The notes beneath the pieces were generated by a model. The model saw only the letters and a program-made list of their open reading frames with translations. It was not told the DNA's origin and did not search any database. From Streptantibioticus ferralitis (GTDB taxonomy: Bacteria > Actinomycetota > Actinomycetes > Streptomycetales > Streptomycetaceae), in the NCBI RefSeq assembly GCF_029223525.1, contig NZ_JARHTQ010000006.1, positions 1 through 64,000 of the forward strand: a stretch of 64,000 nucleotides of DNA. Direction: 5' to 3'. Position numbers and translations under genes: made by a program. Positions 52,177 to 60,439 of the stretch are shown here, in pieces (positions within the stretch are counted from its first letter, which is position 1; each line of letters opens with the position of its first letter).

Positions 52177-54168
52177 TTGCGAGGCCCCGAACCCCCGCAC
52201 CCCAGAAGACGCGGCCACAGACCTGCGCTACGGGCCGTGGCCACCGCCGCCGTCGCACTGCTCCCGGTGCTCTCCGCCGCCCCGCCGGTCGACGCCGCCG
52301 CCCCACCGCACCCGGACGCACTCCAGCAGGCCTTCGGTCAGGCGGCGCAGCGCTACCACGTGCCACAGAGCGTCCTGCTCGGCGTCTCCTACCTGGAGTC
52401 GCGCTGGGACAGCCATGCCGGGCGGCCCAGCGTCAGCGGCGGCTACGGTCCCATGCACCTGACCGACGCTCGTACCGCCATCGCCCAGTCCCGGTACCGG
52501 ACGGACGGTGACGCGGTGGGCGACACACGCGGCGACCCCTCCCGGTCCCGGCCGACTCCTGGCGCGGTGACGGTTCCTCAGGACCATACGATGCCAGTGT
52601 CGTTGAAGACCACCGACCAGGCGGCCCAGCTGACCGGCCTGACCAGTCAGCGGCTGCGGACCAACCCCGCGGCCAACGTCGCCGGTGGCGCCGCGCTCCT
52701 GGCGGCCTACCAGAAGGCGCTCGGCCAGCCACTGAGCAGCGATCCGGCGGCCTGGTTCGGTGCCGTGGCCCGCTACTCGGGTGCGGACGACACGGCCACC
52801 GCCACGAACTTCGCGACCGACGTGTACCAGACCATCCACGACGGCGCATCGCGCACCACCGACAGCGGCCAGCACATCACGCTGCCCGCCCAGCCCGGGG
52901 TCAAGCCCGATCCGGCGCAGACGGCCAGGCTGGGCCTGCGCACCGCGGACGCCAGGCAAACCGAGTGCCCCCGCCTGGTCGCCTGCGAGTGGATCCCGGC
53001 CCCTTACACCAGGTACGGCCCGGCCTCCAACGACTACGGCAACCACGATCTGACGAACCGGCCACAGGACGCCTCGGTCGACTACATCGTCATCCATGAC
53101 ACCGAGGGCACCTGGGACGCCACGCTCAAGCTGGTGCAGGACCCCAAGTACCTGGGCTGGCACTACACCGTGCGCTCCTCCGACGGCCATATCGCGGAGC
53201 ACATGCGCAGCAAGGACGTGGGCTGGCACGCGGGCAACTGGTACGTCAACTCCAAGTCGATCGGGGTGGAGCACGAGGGCTTCCTCGCCGACCCCGACGC
53301 CTGGTACACCGAGGCGATGTACCGCACCTCGGCGCGCCTGGTGCGGTATCTGGCACACAAGTACCGCATTCCGCTGGACCGCCAGCACATCCTGGGCCAT
53401 GACAACGTGCCGGGCACCACGCCGTCCACCGTCGCGGGCATGCACACCGATCCTGGGCCGTACTGGGACTGGGCGCACTACTTCGAGCTGATGGGGGCAC
53501 CGTTCCGCGCGTCGCCCGGGCCGCCCGGCGGACTGGTGATGATCGCCCCGTCGTACGAGAACAACCAGCCGGTCTACACGGACTGCCTGGCGAAGGGCCT
53601 GCCCTGCGTACCGCACGGTTCCGAGGCGGTCCGGCTGTACACCGCGCCGAGTGAGAGCGCCCCGCTGGTCAAGGACATCGGCCTGCACCCGACGGGTGAC
53701 TCGACCACCGGCGTCAACGACACGGGCGCCCGCGCATCCACCGGTCAGCAGTACGCGGTGGCCGACCGGCGCGGCGACTGGACGGCGATCTGGTACCTCG
53801 GCCAGAAGGCGTGGTTCCACAACCCGTCGAGCGACCCGACGGCGGTGAACCGGCGCGGCTGGGTGATCACCCCGAAGCCCGGTCGCGCCTCGATCCCGGT
53901 GTACGGCCGGGCCTACCCGGAGCCGGCCGCGTACCCGCCGGGTGTCCCCGTCCAGCAGATCGTCCCGCTGCAGTACGTGCTGCCCGCGGGGCAGCGGTAC
54001 GCGATCGGCGACTGGACCAGCGGTGAGTACTTCTACTCGCCGAGCTTCGACCGTTCGAAGCAGACCTGGGTGCGCGGCAAGGGTTTCTACTACGAGATCC
54101 AGTTCGGCCACCGGGTGGCCTACGTCCTGGCGGATGACGTGCTCGTCCATCCGGCGTCGGACGGCTGA
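52177..54168 (+). CDS. Secreted peptidoglycan hydrolase: transglycosylase-like plus N-acetylmuramoyl-L-alanine amidase
   Basis: 663 aa from a TTG with GAGGAG 6 bases upstream. Signal peptide with basic start and ALRAVATAAVALLPVLSAAP. Residues 45-230 resemble a lysozyme-like/SLT domain (SVLLGVSYLESRWDSHAG; Glu catalytic in YLESRWD). Residues about 285-450 form an amidase_2/PGRP domain: YIVIHDTEGTW (zinc His), HYTVRSSDGHIAEHM, ILGHDNVPGTTP, GMHTDPGPYWDW (zinc His). The C-terminal 200 residues are SH3-like and may bind wall. It cleaves glycan or stem-peptide links outside the cell. Confidence 0.9.
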   Translation: MRGPEPPHPRRRGHRPALRAVATAAVALLPVLSAAPPVDAAAPPHPDALQQAFGQAAQRYHVPQSVLLGVSYLESRWDSHAGRPSVSGGYGPMHLTDARTAIAQSRYRTDGDAVGDTRGDPSRSRPTPGAVTVPQDHTMPVSLKTTDQAAQLTGLTSQRLRTNPAANVAGGAALLAAYQKALGQPLSSDPAAWFGAVARYSGADDTATATNFATDVYQTIHDGASRTTDSGQHITLPAQPGVKPDPAQTARLGLRTADARQTECPRLVACEWIPAPYTRYGPASNDYGNHDLTNRPQDASVDYIVIHDTEGTWDATLKLVQDPKYLGWHYTVRSSDGHIAEHMRSKDVGWHAGNWYVNSKSIGVEHEGFLADPDAWYTEAMYRTSARLVRYLAHKYRIPLDRQHILGHDNVPGTTPSTVAGMHTDPGPYWDWAHYFELMGAPFRASPGPPGGLVMIAPSYENNQPVYTDCLAKGLPCVPHGSEAVRLYTAPSESAPLVKDIGLHPTGDSTTGVNDTGARASTGQQYAVADRRGDWTAIWYLGQKAWFHNPSSDPTAVNRRGWVITPKPGRASIPVYGRAYPEPAAYPPGVPVQQIVPLQYVLPAGQRYAIGDWTSGEYFYSPSFDRSKQTWVRGKGFYYEIQFGHRVAYVLADDVLVHPASDG

Positions 54169-54179
54169 TACGACCCGGT

Positions 54180-54221
54180 ACGGCAGTGGCGCCCGCGGCC
54201 TGGCCGGGGCGCCACTGCCGT
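54180..54221. terminator. Strong bidirectional terminator
   Basis: Perfect 15-bp stem, ACGGCAGTGGCGCCC (54180-54194) with GGGCGCCACTGCCGT (54207-54221), loop of 12, between two convergent genes. Confidence 0.88.
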
Positions 54222-54227
54222 GTGGAC

Positions 54228-54728
54228 TCAGCTCTGCTGGAACATCTCCGACGGAAGCGGCTTGAGCAACTGGTAGAGGTCGTCGGTGATCGGCCGGTCC
54301 CAGGTGGCGATGGTGACCTGCACACCGTCGCTGCGGTCGAACTGGGCGCAGGCGATCCGGCCCTCGCTGACCTTGATCCGGCGGACGATCAGCAGGCTGT
54401 CGCCGTGCATGACGGGGGTGTCCTCGCGCTCCACCTCGTGCACCGGCTCATCGTTGCCCAGTGCGGCGAGCAGTTGCGCCACCTCGAACGGCACCTGGCC
54501 GTCGGCCAGCTCTCGGGCGGGCGAGCCCTCCGGCAGATTGCCGATCAGCATGGCCGGGCCGCGACCGCCGAACAGGTCGTACCGCAGGAAGATGCCCTGG
54601 CAGCTGCCGTCCGGTCCGGGCAGCAGCCCCGCACCGAGGTTTCCCGGCCAGTCGCCCGGGTCCATGGCCAGGACGTCGAAGTCAGGGCCGGTGGGCGTGG
54701 CGGCGCTGCGTCGGCGGAGGAAGGACAT
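54228..54728 (-). CDS. Conserved hypothetical protein
   Basis: 166 aa. MSFLRRRSAATPTGPDFDVLA start, then FLRYDLFGGRGPAMLIGNLP and VPFEVAQLLAALGNDEP, ending WDRPITDDLYQLLKPLPSEM. No signal or membrane segment and no recognised motif. ATG at 54728 is chosen because text before it has no coding character. Convergent with the amidase. Confidence 0.77.
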   Translation of the reverse strand: MSFLRRRSAATPTGPDFDVLAMDPGDWPGNLGAGLLPGPDGSCQGIFLRYDLFGGRGPAMLIGNLPEGSPARELADGQVPFEVAQLLAALGNDEPVHEVEREDTPVMHGDSLLIVRRIKVSEGRIACAQFDRSDGVQVTIATWDRPITDDLYQLLKPLPSEMFQQS

Positions 54729-54786
54729 GCGGACATGGTACGTGTCCCGGGGTCCGCCACGAGCCGGACCCCGGGCAGGGCGACGG

Positions 54787-55170
54787 TTACGCCGGGTAGC
54801 TACGTCCGGCGAAGCGCCGCTCGAAGCCGTCGCCGATGTCGGCGGTGACGGTGTAGTCGTAGCCGCCGTCCGATGCGGCACCGAGGGTGATCGACTGCGA
54901 GCCGCCGGGCTGGACGGTGGCTGTGCTGCCGGAGCCGCTGCCGTCCGCCGCGTTGCCGCCGACGGTGAAGACGACGGCGGTGTGGCCGCCGTTGGTCAGG
55001 GTGAGGGTGAGCTGCTGGGGGGACGAGGGCGCGATGGACACCCGTGCTCGGCGCGGGGTGGGTGCGGTTCCGGTCCTCACTCGGGAGGAGTCTTCTCCGT
55101 AGGTGCGGCCCCGGATCGGCAGACTGCCCTCGGAAATCGCGGCGAGGGCCGTGGCCGCGGTCTGGTCCGG
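54787..55170 (-). pseudogene. C-terminal scrap resembling phospholipase C (DUF756 domain)
   Basis: The end of this frame, LTLTNGGHTAVVFTVGG then ITLGAASDGGYDYTVTADIG and FERRFAG, matches the C-terminal repeat of non-haemolytic phosphocholine-specific phospholipase C. The catalytic part is absent. Text before residue 45 is unrelated; another frame reads LPSEDRNRTHPAPSTG, so a frameshift may lie near 55060. Decayed. Confidence 0.55.
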
Positions 55171-55249
55171 AACGACGGGCAACCCCTTGGAGGCATCGAC
55201 ATCGGGTCACCCCCCGCGACCCCACGACACAGCAGTGGCTCTCAAGGGT

Positions 55250-55287
55250 CATCTCCCCGTCAACATGCATATGTCTACGGGGAGATG
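55250..55287. repeat. 38-base near-perfect palindrome upstream of the VOC gene
   Basis: CATCTCCCCGT (55250-55260) pairs with ACGGGGAGATG (55277-55287); inside, ACAT/ATGT also pairs. It ends 33 bases before the VOC start, at the expected -35 position, so an operator is likely. Confidence 0.7.
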
Positions 55288-55320
55288 AGCAACAGAGTCC
55301 CCCCTTGCTATGGTGCGCCG

Positions 55321-55755
55321 ATGTCATCGATCAAGCAGTTCCAAGTCACCTTCGACTGCGCAGAACCTGAGCGCGTCGCTCGTTTTTGGTGCGAGGTGTT
55401 GGGGTACGTCGTATCGCCGCCACCGGCGGGGTTTGCCACTTGGGACGATTTCGATCGCTCGCGGCCGCCCGAGGATCAGGGTTCATGGTTCGCCTGCATT
55501 GATCCCTCAGGTGTGGGCCCGCGACTGTTCTTTCAGCGCGTTCCCGAAGGCAAGGTCGTCAAGAATCGGCTGCATCTTTGCGTGCGGGTTGGCACCGGGC
55601 TCGTGGGTGAAGAGCGCCTGGCCACGCTTGAGGCCGAGTGCGCACGCCTGGTCGCGCTGGGCGCGGTACGCGTGCGACTGCTGCTTGCCGATGGCAACAA
55701 CGAGTCCTGCATCGTGATGCAGGACATCGAGGGCAACGAGTTCTGTCTCGACTGA
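55321..55755 (+). CDS. VOC-superfamily (glyoxalase-like) protein
   Basis: 144 aa. FQVTFDCAEPERVARFWCEV opens a glyoxalase-like fold; RLFFQRVPEGKVVKNRLHLCVRV and the end IVMQDIEGNEFCLD complete it. Such one-domain proteins bind metal or small ligands; activity unknown. No ribosome site; a TATGGT (55309-55314) ends 6 bases before the ATG, so the mRNA may be leaderless. A long palindrome lies just upstream. Confidence 0.87.
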   Translation: MSSIKQFQVTFDCAEPERVARFWCEVLGYVVSPPPAGFATWDDFDRSRPPEDQGSWFACIDPSGVGPRLFFQRVPEGKVVKNRLHLCVRVGTGLVGEERLATLEAECARLVALGAVRVRLLLADGNNESCIVMQDIEGNEFCLD

Positions 55756-55761
55756 GCATCC

Positions 55762-55948
55762 TCCTCCTGACGTCACGTCAGGCCAAGGGATTGGAGTTCG
55801 ACCGGGTGGTGCTGGCCGATCCGGCCGGGATCCTGGCGCAGTCCCCCAGGGCGGACATGATCTGTACGTCGCGATCACCCGGGTCACCCGGCAGCTCACC
55901 GTCGTGTACGAGGGCGAGCTGCCGGAGCCGCTGTCCCGGCTCGGATGA
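55762..55948 (+). pseudogene. HelD-type helicase, C-terminal scrap with frameshift
   Basis: Reads LTSRQAKGLEFDRVVLADPA then ILAQSPR; a frame change near 55850 is needed to continue GHDLYVAITRVTRQLTVVYE and end ELPEPLSRLG. This is motif V/VI of UvrD-like HelD proteins, which recycle RNA polymerase. The rest of the gene is missing; the join with the VOC gene is within 10 bases of its stop. Confidence 0.72.
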
Positions 55949-55951
55949 GCG

Positions 55952-56191
55952 TCAGGTGAGGTCGAACTCGCCGTCCCGCGCGCCGAGTACGAAGGCGCTC
56001 CACTCCGCCGGAGTGAAGATCAGCGCCGGACCATCCGGGTTACGACCGTCGCGCATGGCGACGTAGCCCTCCACGAAGGCGATCTGGACATCGCCGGTTC
56101 CCTCTTTGCTGGACTGCCATACCGCACCCCTCAAATCGAGTTGCGGCTTCTTCCCGTTGGCCATGGGCTGTCCAATGGTGCTGTCAGCCAC
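55952..56191 (-). CDS. DUF397 protein
   Basis: 79 aa from GTG 56191 (GGAAGGGAG upstream on the minus strand). LRGAVWQSSKEGTGDVQIAF then VAMRDGRNPDGPALIFTPAE and WSAFVLGARDGEFDL is standard DUF397. Most DUF397 genes sit next to an XRE regulator and often an anti-sigma-like ATPase; here no partner is present, so it is an orphan. Confidence 0.92.
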   Translation of the reverse strand: MADSTIGQPMANGKKPQLDLRGAVWQSSKEGTGDVQIAFVEGYVAMRDGRNPDGPALIFTPAEWSAFVLGARDGEFDLT

Positions 56192-56284
56192 GTCCGCTCC
56201 CTTCCGGCTTGTTGTCCGCGGCCCAGCCTAGCGAGGGCGGACGGTGGCCGACAGCCCGTTCATCGAGGCCGGGCACCCCGGCCG

Positions 56285-57451
56285 TTACGCATCCGGCCGT
56301 TCACACCCCACCAGCCACATCGAGAAGAACTGCGAACCGCCGCCGTAGGCGTGGCCGAGCGCCAACCGGGCGCCGTCCACCTGGTGCTCGCCCGCCTGCC
56401 CGCGTACCTGGAGCGCGGCCTCGGCGAAGCGGATCATGCCCGAGGCGCCGATGGGGTTGGTGCTCAGCACCCCACCCGATGGGTTGACCGGCAGATCGCC
56501 GTCGAGTTCGGTCACCCCGGACTCGGTGAGCTTCCAGCCCTCCCCCTCGGCCGCGAAGCCGAGGTTCTCCAGCCACATCGGCTCGTACCAGGAGAACGGC
56601 ACGTACATCTCGACCACATCGATCTCCCGACGCGGATCGCCGATCCCGGCCTGCCGGTAGACATCGGCAGCGCAGTCCTTCCCGGCCTGCGGGGACACGT
56701 AGTCCTTGCCCGCGAACATGGTCGGCTCGCTGCGCATCGCACCGCCGCGCACCCAGGCGGGCGGACGCGGTGCGCGCCGGGCCCCGGCCGTGTCGCTGAG
56801 CACCAGCGCGCAGGCGCCGTCGGAGGACGGACAGGTCTCCAGGTAGCGGATGGGGTCCCAGAGCATGGGCGAGGACCGCACCTTCTCCAAGGTGACGTCC
56901 GGGTCCCGGACGTGCGCGTAAGGGTTCTTCAGCGCGTTGCGCCGGTCCTTGTAGGCCACCAGTGAGCCAACGGTGTCGGGCGCGCCGGTGCGCCGTATGT
57001 ACGCCCGGACATGCGGCGCGAAGAAGCCGCCCGCGCCGGCGAGCAGGGGCTGCTGGAACGGGATCGGCAACGACAGTCCCCACATGGCGTTGGATTCCGA
57101 CTGCTTTTCGAAGGCGAGGGTGAGCACCGTGCGGTGGACGCGCGCCGCGATGAGGTTGGCGGCCACCAGCGCGGTGGAACCGCCGACCGAGCCCGCCGTG
57201 TGGACCCGGAGCATGGGCTTGCCCACCGCGCCCAGGGCGTCGGCGAGATACAGCTCGGGCATCATCACGCCCTCGAAGAAGTCCGGCGCCTTGCCGATGA
57301 CGACGGCGTCGATGTCGGCCCAGGCCAACTCCGCGTCCTCAAGGGCCCGTCGGGCCGCCTCACGGACCAGTCCGGCGATCGACACATCGCGCCGCGCGGC
57401 GACGTGCTTGGTCTGGCCGATCCCGATGACGGCAACCGGTTCCTTGGTCAT
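56285..57451 (-). CDS. Thiolase-fold lipid-transfer-like protein lacking the nucleophile cysteine
   Basis: 388 aa. VAVIGIGQTKHVAARRDVS start; where thiolases have the reactive Cys this one reads HTAGSVGGSTALVA. LPVNPSGGVLSTNPIGASG and ALGHAYGGGSQF occur near the end. A missing Cys is typical of Ltp2-type retro-aldolases that pair with DUF35 proteins in steroid side-chain degradation, rather than of true thiolases. Its start overlaps the stop of the second thiolase-fold gene (57448-57451). Confidence 0.9.
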   Translation of the reverse strand: MTKEPVAVIGIGQTKHVAARRDVSIAGLVREAARRALEDAELAWADIDAVVIGKAPDFFEGVMMPELYLADALGAVGKPMLRVHTAGSVGGSTALVAANLIAARVHRTVLTLAFEKQSESNAMWGLSLPIPFQQPLLAGAGGFFAPHVRAYIRRTGAPDTVGSLVAYKDRRNALKNPYAHVRDPDVTLEKVRSSPMLWDPIRYLETCPSSDGACALVLSDTAGARRAPRPPAWVRGGAMRSEPTMFAGKDYVSPQAGKDCAADVYRQAGIGDPRREIDVVEMYVPFSWYEPMWLENLGFAAEGEGWKLTESGVTELDGDLPVNPSGGVLSTNPIGASGMIRFAEAALQVRGQAGEHQVDGARLALGHAYGGGSQFFSMWLVGCERPDA

Positions 57452-58470
57452 GAGCCCTCCAGTACGGCCACCAGGTTCTGCTGCAGGCACGGGCCCGAGG
57501 TCGCGTGGGCGAGTGCCCGGTCTGACTGGCCGCGGTGGATGCGCGCCGCGGCCTCGCCGAGCCGGATCAGGCCGGTGGCCATGACCGGGTTGGCGGCGAG
57601 CGCGCCACCCGAGGGGTTGACGTTGACCGCGTCGTCCAGGCGCAACGCCCGGCGCAGCACGACCTCCTGGCAGCTGAACGGGGCGTGCAGTTCAGCGGTG
57701 TCGACGGGTGCGTCGAAGGCGCCCGCCCGCTGCGCCGCCAGCCGGGTGGAGGGTGAGTCCGCGAGGTCGCGGACGCCCAGGCTGTGTGCCTCGATGCGGT
57801 GGTCCATGCCGCGGATCCAGGCGGGGCGCTCGCACAGTCCGCGGGCGGTGTCCCGCGATGCCAGGACGACGGCCGCGGCGCCGTCGCTGATCGGCGGGCA
57901 GTCCCGGCGGCGCAGCGGGCGCACGACGTAGTCGTCGGCGTCGGCGCCCGAACGGGAAGAGACGGCGGTACGGCCGCGGGCGGCGACCGCGGCCAGTTCC
58001 GGCTCGCTGGTCACGCCCGCGTCGATGAGGGCCTGGGCCTGGAGCGCGGCGAGCGAGACCGAGTCGGGCCACAGCGGCGCGACGTAGTACGGGTCCAACT
58101 GCCGGGTCAGCACGTCTCGCAGCGCGCCCGGTGACGACTTGCCGTAGGCGTAGACGAGCGCGGTCCGCGCCTCACCGGTGAGGATCTTCACCCAGGCCTC
58201 GTACAGCGCCCAGGCGCCGTCCATCTCGACGTGCGACTCGGTGATCGGCGGCCAGGCGCCGACGCCGTCGAGCGCCATGGTGAACGAGAAGGCGCGCCCG
58301 GCAAGGTAGTCGCTCGATCCGGAGCAGGTGAAGTCGATCTCCCCGGCCGTCAGGCCCACTTGGCCGAGCACCTCGTGCAGCACCGGCATCAGCATCTCGA
58401 CCTCGGAGACCTCGGCGGTGTCGCGCCGGTGCGCGCTCTGCGCGAAGGCGACGATCGCTACCTCTCGCAT
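57448..58470 (-). CDS. Second thiolase-fold protein of the cluster
   Basis: 340 aa. MREVAIVAFAQSAHRRDTAE start; the active region reads FTCSGSSDYLAGRAFSFTMA, with one Cys at a shifted position; AVNVNPSGGALAANPVMATG follows. Probably a partner subunit of the 56285-57451 protein, since such proteins often act as unlike pairs. Stop and start overlaps on both sides (58470 is shared with DUF35). Confidence 0.88.
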   Translation of the reverse strand: MREVAIVAFAQSAHRRDTAEVSEVEMLMPVLHEVLGQVGLTAGEIDFTCSGSSDYLAGRAFSFTMALDGVGAWPPITESHVEMDGAWALYEAWVKILTGEARTALVYAYGKSSPGALRDVLTRQLDPYYVAPLWPDSVSLAALQAQALIDAGVTSEPELAAVAARGRTAVSSRSGADADDYVVRPLRRRDCPPISDGAAAVVLASRDTARGLCERPAWIRGMDHRIEAHSLGVRDLADSPSTRLAAQRAGAFDAPVDTAELHAPFSCQEVVLRRALRLDDAVNVNPSGGALAANPVMATGLIRLGEAAARIHRGQSDRALAHATSGPCLQQNLVAVLEGS

Positions 58471-59429
58471 CAGAGCAGCTCCTTGTAGCTGTCGTAGTCG
58501 GCGTCGGGCTCGCCGGTCGGGCGGTAGTGGTCGGGGTAGCGGCCGCCTTCGGTCCACACAGGCGCCACCCGAAGCCCCATCCGCACCTGGTCGTACGGGA
58601 TGCCGCCGATGCGGCCGTGCAGTGCGAGGTCGGCGCCGTCGAGGGCGATGTGCGCGTAGACGTAGGGGACTTCGATGTCCAGGTTCTGCGCCTTGATGTT
58701 GACGACGCAGTAGGTGGTGACCGTGCCTCGCGGGCCGACCTCGGTCTGTCCGGCGGTGGCCACGCCGCAGGTGGGGCAGGCGCCGCGCGGCGGAACGTAG
58801 ACCTTCTGACAGGACGGGCAGCGCTCACCGATGGTCCGGTGGTCGGCCAGCGCGGCGAGGAAGCGCGACTGGGCGCGGCCGGGCGAGTACGTGTAGTCGA
58901 GGCGGGCGGGCACCACGATGCCGCTGACCGGATCGGCGAACTCGCCCTGGAACGGCCTGGGTTCGCCGCCCGGCGCACCGTCGTACGGTTCGAAGCACGC
59001 GATGTCGGTGATGGCGCCGGTACGGGTGGCGGCCCAGCGGATGCGGACGCGCATGCCGGTGCGCACGGCTTCGGGGCCGGGAGCGTCGAGGGCGTGCAGG
59101 ATGGCCGTGTCGGCGCCGTCGAGGGTGACCAGCGCCCAGGCGAACGGTGTGTCCAGCGGCTGGTGCGGGCGCGGGCTGGGGTTCCAGGCCCAGGTGGTGA
59201 CGGTTCCGGTGGCGGCGACCTCGACCAGTTCGCGGATCTCCTCGGCGGTGACCGGGTCGTACTCGACCGGTGGTACCAGGACCCTGCCGTCGTGGCAGCG
59301 CACGCCCAGCACGGAGCGCTCGCGCAGCCCGGTGAGGAAGGCGCTCTGCACCGGGCCGAGGGACCGGGTGAAGGGGAACTCGACGACCAGCGGCGCGCGG
59401 AGCACCTCCGGTGCGGGAGCAGGGCTCAT
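58470..59429 (-). CDS. Tandem DUF35 protein
   Basis: 319 aa made of two DUF35 units. Unit 1 (about 20-165) keeps the OB-fold (TGTVTTWAWNPSPRP) but its zinc ribbon is reduced to one Cys (GVRCHDGRVLVPP). Unit 2 (about 175-300) has a full ribbon, GERCPSCQKVYVPPRGACPTC, then RGTVTTYCVVNIKAQ. ATG at 59429. Probably the CoA-binding partner of the two thiolase-fold proteins encoded downstream. Confidence 0.9.
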   Translation of the reverse strand: MSPAPAPEVLRAPLVVEFPFTRSLGPVQSAFLTGLRERSVLGVRCHDGRVLVPPVEYDPVTAEEIRELVEVAATGTVTTWAWNPSPRPHQPLDTPFAWALVTLDGADTAILHALDAPGPEAVRTGMRVRIRWAATRTGAITDIACFEPYDGAPGGEPRPFQGEFADPVSGIVVPARLDYTYSPGRAQSRFLAALADHRTIGERCPSCQKVYVPPRGACPTCGVATAGQTEVGPRGTVTTYCVVNIKAQNLDIEVPYVYAHIALDGADLALHGRIGGIPYDQVRMGLRVAPVWTEGGRYPDHYRPTGEPDADYDSYKELL

Positions 59430-59456
59430 GGGCGTGTCTCCTTCCGTACGCCGCGG

Positions 59457-60260
59457 TCACGCACGCCGGTAGTCGGCGGGGCGCTTCTCGGCGAAGGCGC
59501 GGGCGCCTTCCTTGGCGTCCGAGGTGGCGAAGATCGGCCAGCCGCGCTCCAGTTCACTGGCGAGGCCCGCGGCTTCGGTGAGCTCGGCGGTCTCGTAGAC
59601 CGAGGCCTTGACCGCCTCGACGGCCAGTGGACCGCTGGCGTTGATCAACTCGGCGATCTCCAGCGCCTTCTCGCGCGCCGCGCCGTCCGGCACGACATGC
59701 CCGATCAGACCGATGCGTTCGGCTTCCGCCGCGGAGTAGGGGCGGCCGGTGAGCAGCATCTCCAGGGCGTGGGTGCGCGGGATCTGCCGGGCGAGCCGGA
59801 CGGTGGAGCCACCGATCGGGAACAGCCCGCGCCGCACCTCGTACAGTCCGAAGACCGCGCTCTCCCCCGCGATGCGGATGTCAGTGCCCTGGAGCATCTC
59901 GGTGCCGCCCGCCACGCAGTGCCCCTCGACGGCGGCGATGACCGGTTTACGGGGGCGGTGGTGGCGCAGCATCGCCTTCCAGTGCAGGTCGGGGTCGGCG
60001 GTGAGGCGGGCGCGGTACTGCTGGCCATCCAACCGGCCGTCATCCGCCAGTGCCTTGAGGTCCATGCCCGAGCAGAACGTGCCGCCGGAGCCGGTGAGCA
60101 CGACGGAGCGGATCGCGTCGTCCTGGTCGGCCTCGACCCAGCCGTCCCACAGGCCGACGAGCATGGGCAGCGACAGGGCGTTCTTCACCTCCGGCCGGTT
60201 CAGGGTCAGTACGAGTGTCGCGCCGACGCGCTCCACGGTGAGGTGCTCGGTCCCGCCCAT
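59457..60260 (-). CDS. Enoyl-CoA hydratase/isomerase (crotonase) family protein
   Basis: 267 aa. LTLNRPEVKNALSLPML start; oxyanion-hole regions TFCSGMDLKAL and AAVEGHCVAGGTEML; catalytic Glu region FGLYEVRRGLFPIGG. Hydrates enoyl-CoA in a beta-oxidation-like route. ATG at 60260 after GGAGGAG on the minus strand. First gene of the minus-strand unit, 27 bases before DUF35; divergent from the acyl-CoA ligase, sharing an operator at 60330-60344. Confidence 0.92.
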   Translation of the reverse strand: MGGTEHLTVERVGATLVLTLNRPEVKNALSLPMLVGLWDGWVEADQDDAIRSVVLTGSGGTFCSGMDLKALADDGRLDGQQYRARLTADPDLHWKAMLRHHRPRKPVIAAVEGHCVAGGTEMLQGTDIRIAGESAVFGLYEVRRGLFPIGGSTVRLARQIPRTHALEMLLTGRPYSAAEAERIGLIGHVVPDGAAREKALEIAELINASGPLAVEAVKASVYETAELTEAAGLASELERGWPIFATSDAKEGARAFAEKRPADYRRA

Positions 60261-60329
60261 CGCATCTCCTCCAGTCGCGGACCTCAGTAGAACAGGTTGC
60301 AGTAGGACGGGGCGCAGTTCAACGGTTTT

Positions 60330-60344
60330 CTGACTAGCAGTCAG
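60330..60344. promoter_or_regulatory. Palindromic operator between crotonase and acyl-CoA ligase genes
   Basis: CTGACT-AGC-AGTCAG is a perfect palindrome centred 70-100 bases from both starts. This type is usual for TetR-family regulators of lipid genes; no such regulator is in the window. Confidence 0.6.
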
Positions 60345-60439
60345 ATTTCTTGGACGGTGGGTCTTCACTCCTGTGACGGTCGGCGCTCTAATGGCCGCCA
60401 GGTCAGTGGTCCCCGTGGTGGCGCCGGTCAGGAGGAAAC

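Noticed and set aside
55767-55781. Palindrome CTGACGT-C-ACGTCAG as an operator
   Set aside because: It falls within the coding text of the HelD scrap and has no promoter-like context; probably chance.
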